Origin: Clostridiaceae bacterium
GTDB taxonomy: Bacteria > Bacillota > Clostridia > Peptostreptococcales > Natronincolaceae
DNA: 64,000 nucleotides
Assembly (NCBI GenBank): GCA_018432235.1
Contig: JAHDLO010000017.1
Span: 1 to 64,000 of the forward strand
Reading direction: 5' to 3'
Shown here: one piece after another, positions 6,335 to 14,900 of the stretch
Layout of the letters: each line of letters starts with the position of its first letter
Numbering within the stretch: the first letter of the stretch is position 1
Notes under the pieces: generated by a model
What the model was told of the DNA's origin: nothing
What the model saw: only the letters and a program-made list of their open reading frames with translations
The model's database searches: none
Program-made: the position numbers and the translations under genes

Positions 6335-8812
6335 TTGATCATTATTAAAGCGCTAATCATGGCAGGAGGTAAGGGCACTAGGCTCACACCTCTTACTTGT
6401 GATATTCCTAAACCAATGGTACCGATCTTAAATAAGCCAGTTATGGAATATACAATACAATTGCTAAAGACATATGGCATAAAGGATATAGCAGTAACAT
6501 TGGCACATTTACCTAATGTTATTATAGACTATTTTGGAGACGGAGAAAAATGGGATGTTAGCCTAAAATACTATATAGAGGAGGAGCCACTGGGAACTGG
6601 CGGAAGCGTGAAGAATGCAGAGGATTTTTTTCAGGATGATACGCTAGTGGTGATCAGTGGTGACGCTCTTACGGATATCAATCTGGAGGATGCCTTGAGC
6701 TTTCATAAAAGTAAAGCCTCGAGAGCTACTCTGGTTTTAAAAAATGAGGCCTATCCAACCGAATACGGTGTGGTAATTACAAGTGATAGCGGGGAGATTA
6801 TTAGATTCCTTGAAAAACCCAGCTGGGGAGAGGTCTTCAGCAATACGATAAATACCGGCATTTACATATTGGAGCCTTCAGTATTTGACTATTATCAAAA
6901 GGGAGATACCTTTGACTTTAGTAAGGACCTATTTCCAAGGCTTTTATCGGATGGAACCCCAATGTTTGGCTACATCACCCGAGAGTATTGGTGTGATATA
7001 GGGGATTTAAGCTCATATAAGCAAACACAGTTCGATATGCTGGAGGGTAAGGTAGGCTTTAGCTTTGATGCCAGGGAAATAAGCAAGGGTATATGGGTGC
7101 AGGAGGGTTTAGAGCTGGAGGATAATGTCACCATTAACCCACCGGTCTATATCGGCAGCAGGGCATTGATTCGGTCAGGAGCCATGATTGATGGCTACAG
7201 TATTATTGGAGAAAATTGCAGAGTAGGAGAGGCTTCGACAGTCAAGAAATCCATATTGTGGCATAATGCAACCATAGGCAACAGAAGCAGCATAAGCGGT
7301 GCTGTTTTATGCAATAACGTCGATATCAAGAGTAAGGTGGAAATATACGAGAATGCCGTTGTCGGAGAGGGGACAACCGTTGGCAGCAATGTCGTCATAA
7401 AGCCCGACATCAAAATTTGGCCTCAGAAAAAAATCCATGAAAATACCATTGTAAATCAAAATCTCATATGGGGAACAAAGGCCTCCAAAACAATATTTGG
7501 ACATCGGGATATTTCAGGCGAGGTGAATATAGATATTACCCCAGAATATGCCTCAAGACTGGGTTCAGCCTTTGCATCAACCATTAAAGCAAATCCTATT
7601 ATCATAGTCAGCAGTGATGCGTGCCATGCATCGGTTACAGTGAAAAATTCAATCATCGCCGGAGTTCAGGCAACAGGAGCGCAGGTGATAGAAATAGATA
7701 ATTCCCTAATGCCGATAAATCGCTTTGCAGTAAGATACCATCAAGCCAGTGGTGGCATTCATGTCAGAACTGATAAGGGCAATCGAAACAAGGTCTATAT
7801 AGAGCTGACGGATGAAAGCGGCAGTAATATACAGAGGGGTAAGGAAAGAGAGATCGAAAACCTATTTTGTAGAGACGATTTCAAAAGGAGCAATGGTGAG
7901 GGGATAAAAAGGGTTATTAAGATATCAAACTTCTCTTCACTATATATTAATTCTGGCGCTAAGGGCATCAAAAACCGACAGCTTATTCAAAGAGGTCATC
8001 TAAAGGTATATATCAGCTCTCATTCAGAAGAAATAATGCAGCTGACAACTGAGTTTTTAGAGGAGCTGGGCTGTCAACCCATCAGCTATTATCCCACCAG
8101 CCGCAAGGAAGGTATGGAGACGCATATTAAAAAATACGCACAGCTAGTCAGGGAGAATGAAGGGGATATTGGTATTTATATCAGCGAAAACGGCGAAGAG
8201 CTAATGCTCTTAGATAGTAAGGGTAGAGTGATAGGAAAGGAAAAATATGAAGCCTTCACTGCTCTGCTGATATTTAAGAAGGGTATCCGGAGAATGGTAT
8301 TACCCTATATTTCCCCAGGGATTATTGACAAGCTGGCGGAGGCATATTCAGCTAGGGTAATAAGAACAAAGTCAAACCCCTCCAGCATAATGAATACCAT
8401 GCTCTCCGCAGATAGCAATCAGGAGGATAATATGCTCCAGTACCATCTTACCTACAATGCCATTTGGGCTTTGGGATACATAATAGAGTTCATAATGGAA
8501 AATAGAATAGCTTTAAGGGATTTAATTGATGAAATACCGAATTTCTACTTTGTAAAAAATGAAATTCCCTGCAATTGGGAGGATAAGGGCAGGGTAATGA
8601 GGGAAATGATAATGTCCCAGAATAATGAAAATATAGAGCTTTATGAGGGTGTTAAAATTGTACAGGAAAAGGGCTGGGCTTTAATTCTTCCCGACAGTGA
8701 AAGAGCAGTCTTTAACATCTACACTGAGGGCTTATCGCAGGAATATGCAGAGGAGCTTTCCAGTCATTTTACTGAAAGGGTACAGGCGCTTTTAAAAAAT
8801 CAGAGGCAGTGA
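6335..8812 (+). CDS. Nucleotidyltransferase / hexapeptide-repeat / phosphomannomutase-like fusion
   Basis: About 825 residues. The N-terminal domain (to about 235) is a sugar-1-phosphate nucleotidyltransferase with MAGGKGTRLTPLT and PKPMVPI. Hexapeptide repeats follow (about 245-370). The rest resembles an alpha-D-phosphohexomutase but lacks the TASHNP serine loop; SGGIHVRTD stands there instead. Such fusions are often called mannose-1-phosphate guanylyltransferases, but the sugar is not certain here. The only canonical upstream start, TTG 6335, directly abuts AAAGGAG. An ATT at 6341 or 6344 has better spacing and fits the family N-terminus (x-KALIMAGG). Probably makes a sugar nucleotide for the glucan synthase downstream. 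Confidence 0.85.
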   Translation: MIIIKALIMAGGKGTRLTPLTCDIPKPMVPILNKPVMEYTIQLLKTYGIKDIAVTLAHLPNVIIDYFGDGEKWDVSLKYYIEEEPLGTGGSVKNAEDFFQDDTLVVISGDALTDINLEDALSFHKSKASRATLVLKNEAYPTEYGVVITSDSGEIIRFLEKPSWGEVFSNTINTGIYILEPSVFDYYQKGDTFDFSKDLFPRLLSDGTPMFGYITREYWCDIGDLSSYKQTQFDMLEGKVGFSFDAREISKGIWVQEGLELEDNVTINPPVYIGSRALIRSGAMIDGYSIIGENCRVGEASTVKKSILWHNATIGNRSSISGAVLCNNVDIKSKVEIYENAVVGEGTTVGSNVVIKPDIKIWPQKKIHENTIVNQNLIWGTKASKTIFGHRDISGEVNIDITPEYASRLGSAFASTIKANPIIIVSSDACHASVTVKNSIIAGVQATGAQVIEIDNSLMPINRFAVRYHQASGGIHVRTDKGNRNKVYIELTDESGSNIQRGKEREIENLFCRDDFKRSNGEGIKRVIKISNFSSLYINSGAKGIKNRQLIQRGHLKVYISSHSEEIMQLTTEFLEELGCQPISYYPTSRKEGMETHIKKYAQLVRENEGDIGIYISENGEELMLLDSKGRVIGKEKYEAFTALLIFKKGIRRMVLPYISPGIIDKLAEAYSARVIRTKSNPSSIMNTMLSADSNQEDNMLQYHLTYNAIWALGYIIEFIMENRIALRDLIDEIPNFYFVKNEIPCNWEDKGRVMREMIMSQNNENIELYEGVKIVQEKGWALILPDSERAVFNIYTEGLSQEYAEELSSHFTERVQALLKNQRQ

Positions 8813-8930
8813 TGTCTTTGATTTTTGCACATAAAACTCAGAATGACATTAACCCAATTTTTCGATAACCACAGACCAATAGGGATATTTAGAAAAGTCT
8901 CCAATAAGAGAAAGGTGATGAATCAAGCCT

Positions 8931-11900
8931 ATGCTTTTAAGGAAAAATCATACGCTAATGAATCCGATTGACAAAAGTATAAAAATTGAAGAGGTTTTGC
9001 TGAATTATTCTGATTTAGAGGCATATGCCAGAGAAATAGCAAAGCTGCATACAGTGGATATGGATAATGAGGCCTCCTGCAGAGCCCTGCTGGATAGGCT
9101 AGATTATAATTACAGCAGAATATCCAAGGCATATCAAGAAATCAATCAGTATGCTAAAGGCAGGAGGGAGCTGGTGCCAGCCTCCGACTGGCTTTTGGAC
9201 AACTTCTACAAGATCGAGGAGCAGGTCAAGGAGGTTAAGCAGAATCTTCGACGGGAAAGATTCCTTAAGCTGAAAATATTGAGCTCAGGTATCTTTAAGG
9301 GATTTCCAAGAGCGTATATCGTCGCACTGGAATATGTATTTCATACCGATGGACGGGTAGATGAAGAGCTGCTAACTCAATTCATTAAGGCCTATCAGAG
9401 CAACAATGTATTGACGATAGCTGAGATATGGTCCTTATCCCTGATGATTAGGGTGGCATTGGTGGAAAATATCAGAAACCTATGTGAGCGGGTCTTGTCG
9501 TCTGAAAAACAATGGAGGAGAGCAGAGGCATTTATAAATGAAGACCCTGAGCTGCTTCTAAATAAGCTGAAGGATAGCTTTAGAAACAAGCAAAGTATAG
9601 AGGCTTCATTTTTGCAGCATATATTAAAGGAATGTAGGAGGGAGGGCATTGATACAGGCAATATCATAGCTCTTCTGGAGGATATACTCAAGGAATATAA
9701 TACCAATCTGCAGGGGCTAGTGGAGGAGGAACATCGTCAGCAGGCCGTCACCAAAATTACCATTGGCAATTCAATTAGCAGCCTAAATGTTGTAGCAACA
9801 TTGGATTGGAATGATATTTTTGAAGATCTAAGTGTAGTTGAGGGTATTTTAAGAGAGGACCCTGGCGAGACTTATGCTGCTATGGATTTTGAATCCCGAG
9901 ACTATTACAGAAGAGTAATAGAAAGGCTGGCTAAAGTCTATGGTGTTAAAGAAACCAGCCTTGCAAAGGCTGCTGTAGAGCTGGCAGGTGAAGCAGAGGG
10001 TGAACTGGAGAAGCATCGACATGTGGGCTACTACCTATTGGATAAGGGGAGAGAGAAGCTGCTGGACAGGCTTGGGCTCCAGGTCGCAAAGGACCCAATG
10101 TCAAATAAAAGGCTATCCCATTATATACTTCCAATAGCTTTGGCGGTAGCTGTGGCTACCTCAGCTTTTATGGCCTATGCCTATAGACTTACTGGTGAGG
10201 TCATAATGGTGCTACTGGTGGGTTTGGTGGTGTTTATACCGATCAGTCAAATAGTGCTTTCTATAGCCAATCGTTACCTTTCAGGTGACAGAGGTCCGAC
10301 ATTGATCCCTAGACTGGCCTATGGAGAGGGGGTACCGGAGGAGTCCTTTACCATGGTCATAGTGCCTACGCTGCTATCAGGGGTAGTTAGGGTTCAGGAA
10401 ATTGTTCGTCAGCTGGAGGTGCATTATCTGGCTAACCGCGAAAAAAATCTTCGTTTTGCGTTGGTGGGGGATTTCAAGGATGCTTCACAGGAGCAGTTGC
10501 CGGAGGATGAGGAAATTATTAAAACAGCTCTTAGTGGTATCAATTTACTTAATCAGAGGTATGGTGGAGAAGGAGAAATATTTTATTATTTCCATAGAGG
10601 AAGGCGTTTAAATGAAAAGGATAACCGCTGGATGGGATGGGAGAGAAAAAGAGGCGCTATTACTGAATTCAACAGACTAATTATGGGGGAAGAAGACACT
10701 GGATATACCACCATATCAGGGGATATAACAGCGTTGAAAAAAACGAAATATGTGATAACCCTGGATGCAGATACGATACTGCCCCTAAGCACGGCAAAAA
10801 CTTTAATTGGCATGATGGCACATCCCTTAAATGATGCCGTAATAGATAAAGAGAGGGGCATTGTTACCGAAGGCTATGGATTGATTCAGCCCCGTGTGGG
10901 TGTAAATATTGAAAGTAAGTACAGAAACTTTTTTACAAAGGTGTTTTCAGGACCATCAGGTATTGATATTTATACCACTGCCAGCTCCGACATCTATCAG
11001 GATCTGTTCAGCGAGGGTATCTATACTGGAAAAGGAATATATAACCTGAGGGTTTTTGAGGCGCTGCTGGGGGAGACTATTCCCGATAACAGCATACTCA
11101 GTCATGATTTACTAGAGGGCAGCTTCATCAGAACTGGCTTAGCCAGTGATGTCGAGGTAATAGACGGGTATCCCATCAAATTCTCCAGCTATATGCTTCG
11201 TCTGCATAGATGGACAAGGGGAGACTGGCAGCTGATGCCCTATTTAGCATCTAAAATTATGGATAGAGAGGGTAGAAGGATAGCAAATCCGTTGACACCA
11301 TTGACTAAGTGGAAGATATTGGACAATATGAGAAGGAGTCTGGTGTCCCCAAGTCTTTTCCTGCTGATTTTTCTGGGGATTAGTATATTTCCAGGTCAGG
11401 CCCTTTTATGGGTGGCAACAGCTGTCATTACAATATTTACCCCTTTTTTCATAGGCAGCTTCGACTATTTCAAAGTAAGGCTAAGCAGACTTGGAGAGGG
11501 AGGCATAGAGAGAAGCCATGCTCTGGAGGAAGGCTTTCAACAGGGGCTTTTAACCCTGACTTTTTTACCCTATCAAGCCTATATGCTGGCTGATGCCATA
11601 GGCAGGAGCCTCTACAGGGTATATATATCCAGACAAAGCCTTCTGGAGTGGGTAACGGTGGCGGATAGCGAAAGTAATCTGAAGGATGACATCTTCAGCT
11701 CATACAAAAGGATGAGGATTAATATCATTGCAGCTATTGCTCTTGTGGCTGTCAGCTTTATGCTTCAATCCCAAAGGCTTCTGCTGGTGGCCGCCTTTGG
11801 CCTGCTATGGGCCTTCGGTCCAAGGATAGACTTTAAAATCAATACTGAGGCAGAAGGGTCAACCTACAGTCTCAGTCCTCAGGATAAAAAGCTGATAAGA

Positions 11901-14900
11901 AGGAATGCAAGAAAAACCTGGTGCTATTTTGAAGATTTTGCCAATGCTGAAAACCAATATTTGCCGCCTGATAATTACCAGCTGTTTCCGCCAAATGGCG
12001 TGGCTCACCGCACGTCTCCCACCAACATAGGACTCTTGCTGGCCTCTACGGTAGCAGCAAGAGATATGGGATATCTGACAACAACTGGAATGGTGGATAG
12101 AATAGAAAAAACGATTGGTACGGTAGAAAGGCTTGAGACCTGGCGAGGGCATTTATATAATTGGTACGACACTAAAAGCCTGGAAGTATTAAGGCCCCTT
12201 TATATATCCTCTGTTGACAGCGGCAATTTTGTCAGCTACTTGGTTGCAGCTGTTGAAGGGCTGAAGGAGTACCTGGAGGAAAGGCCCTTGCTAGATCTCA
12301 ATTTGGTCCGTGGCATAAGAGATACGCTCCTGTTATATGAAAGCAACGAGGATATGAACTTTTTTGAAATCATTGACCCTATTGAAGGGAGTCAAAACCC
12401 AACACTAAATCGCTATTTGGAGGCATTGGAGGCCCTTATGGCCCTTCAATCAGTGGCGCGCCATGAAAAGCTGGCGGACCTAATCCGCTCCATAAGGCTT
12501 GAGGCTGAGGCCCTATTGCCCACAGATGAAGAAATGAAGCTGTTTAAGTCGGATTTAAAGCTTGAGGATTTGACCCCCATTGCACTGCTAGAAAGATATG
12601 CCGAATTGTTAAGTCAGACAAACAGGCCTATGGGTGACATGGATACTGCCTATTCAAGATTGAAGCATAAGCATGAAAACCTAAAGGATAGAATAGACAA
12701 AACAAGAGAATTGATGGGTAGGATAAATGCTTTAATCAATGCAACTGAATTCAAGCATTTATACAACGAAAAGAGAAACCTCTTCTCCATAGGCTATAAT
12801 GTGGAGGAGGAAAGGCTAACCAACTCCTACTACGATCTTTTGGCTTCAGAGGCAAGAACCACCAGCTACTGGGCTATAGCAAGAGGAGAGGTGCCTAAAA
12901 AGCATTGGTTTAAGCTGGGAAGGGCTATATCAGAGGTGAATGGTTCAAGGGCTCTGGTGTCATGGACCGGCACTATGTTTGAGTACTATATGGCACCACT
13001 TCTACTGAAAAATTATGATTATACCCTTATGGATGAAACGCTGAAGGCTGTTATAGAGGCCCAGGTAAGCTATGGTGAAAAAAGACAGGTGCCTTGGGGC
13101 GTGTCGGAGTCGGGCTATTATGCCTTTGATCTGGTGCTAAACTATCAGTACAGAGCCTTTGGCATACCTGATTTAGGCCTTAAGAGGGGATTGATAGAGG
13201 ATACGGTGATATCTCCTTATTCTACAATGCTGGCTCTGCCATTTGACCCTTCAAAGGCTATGGCAAATCTCAAAAAACTATTAGAGGAAGGGCTGGAGGG
13301 GGAATACGGCTTTTATGAGGCTGTCGATTATACCCAGAGGGGAATATCCTCCGGAGAAAACAAAAAAATAGTAAAAAGCTTTATGGTCCATCATCTGGGC
13401 ATGAGCCTTCTGGCGGTAGTTAATATGCTTAACAACAATGTGATGGTAAGAAGATATCATAGTAACCCGGTTATTAAGGCAGCGGAGACACTTCTGCAGG
13501 AGAGAATACCAACAAATGCTATAGTTACAAAGGAATTCAAGGAAGTATTGGAGCCTGTGGAGGAACGGGAGATTTACAGAGAAAAGGTGGTTAGGAGCTT
13601 CGGTGCCCCCGAGAGCCTTCCACAAAACTGTCATTTGCTCTCCAATGGACGATTGTCTCTAATGCTGACGGAGACTGGTGAAGGCTATAGCAGATTGGAT
13701 AATTTGCAGGTAACCCGATGGCGGGAGGAGCTGGTAGGCGGCAGCTATGGCAGCTTCATATTGATCAACCACATAAATACAAACAACGTTTGGTCCTCAA
13801 CCTATCATCCCATGATTAAGGACCCCGATGGCTATAAGACTATATTTTCAATGGATAGAGCTGAATTCATCAGAAATGATGACAATTTGGTATCCCATAC
13901 AGAAATAGCTGTTGCGCCTGAGGATAATATTGAGATACGTAAGCTTAAGCTGACAAATCATGGTCAGGAAACGGCTGTTGTTGAGGTTAGCAGCTATTTT
14001 GAGCCTGTTTTGGTACCCCAGGCTGCTGATGTGGCCCATCCGGCCTTTAGCAATCTCTTTGTAAGAACAGAATTTCTAGGGGATTTAGACACCCTATTGG
14101 CCTCCAGAAGGCCAAGGGAGCATGGACAGGCTGAAAAATGGCTGTTGCATTCCTTGATTGTTGAGGGAGAAACGACAGGAGGGCTACAATATGAGACTAA
14201 CCGTGGGAATTTTATAGGTAGAGGTAAAGGGCTCAACAATGCCTTTGCTTTAAATCAACCTCTGACCAATTCTACTGGAGTTGCCATCGATCCAATCATG
14301 AGCCTTAGAAGAAAGCTGAGGATAGAAGGGGGGAAAACTGCAGTCATCTCCTATATTACTGGTATCGCCGACAGTAAAGAGGAGGCAATACAGCTGGTGA
14401 GAAAATACAATGCGCCGCCGGCTATAGAGCGCTCCTACCAGCTAGCCTATACCAGAAGTCAGGTGGAACTGAATTATTTAAACCTTAAATCCTCGGAGGT
14501 TTTGATGTATCAGGGTATGATTAAGCATCTCCTATATATGAGCCCACTTAAAGCTAAATATCGGAAATACATCTCCCAGAATAAGAGGGGGCAATCAGGA
14601 CTGTGGCCCTTTGGGGTTTCAGGAGATTTGCCCATTATCTTGATTAGCATAAAAAGGACAGAGGACATAGACATCGTTCGACAGGTGCTGAAGGCCCACG
14701 AGTATTGGAAATTAAAGGGCTTAAAGGTGGATTTAGTAATCCTGAATGAGGATGAAAGCAGCTATTTGCAGCCACTAAAGAATCTACTGCGGGATGTTGT
14801 TGCCTTTAGCCATGGACGCCATATTCAGGATCAGCCGGGGGGTATATTTATTCGAGATGTCCATAGTATGTCAGAAGAGGACAGACTGCTGTTTTACAGC

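Noticed and set aside
11859..12152. Long open frames on the opposite strand of the glucan synthase
   Set aside because: They lack ribosome sites and family motifs and follow from codon bias of the real gene on the other strand.
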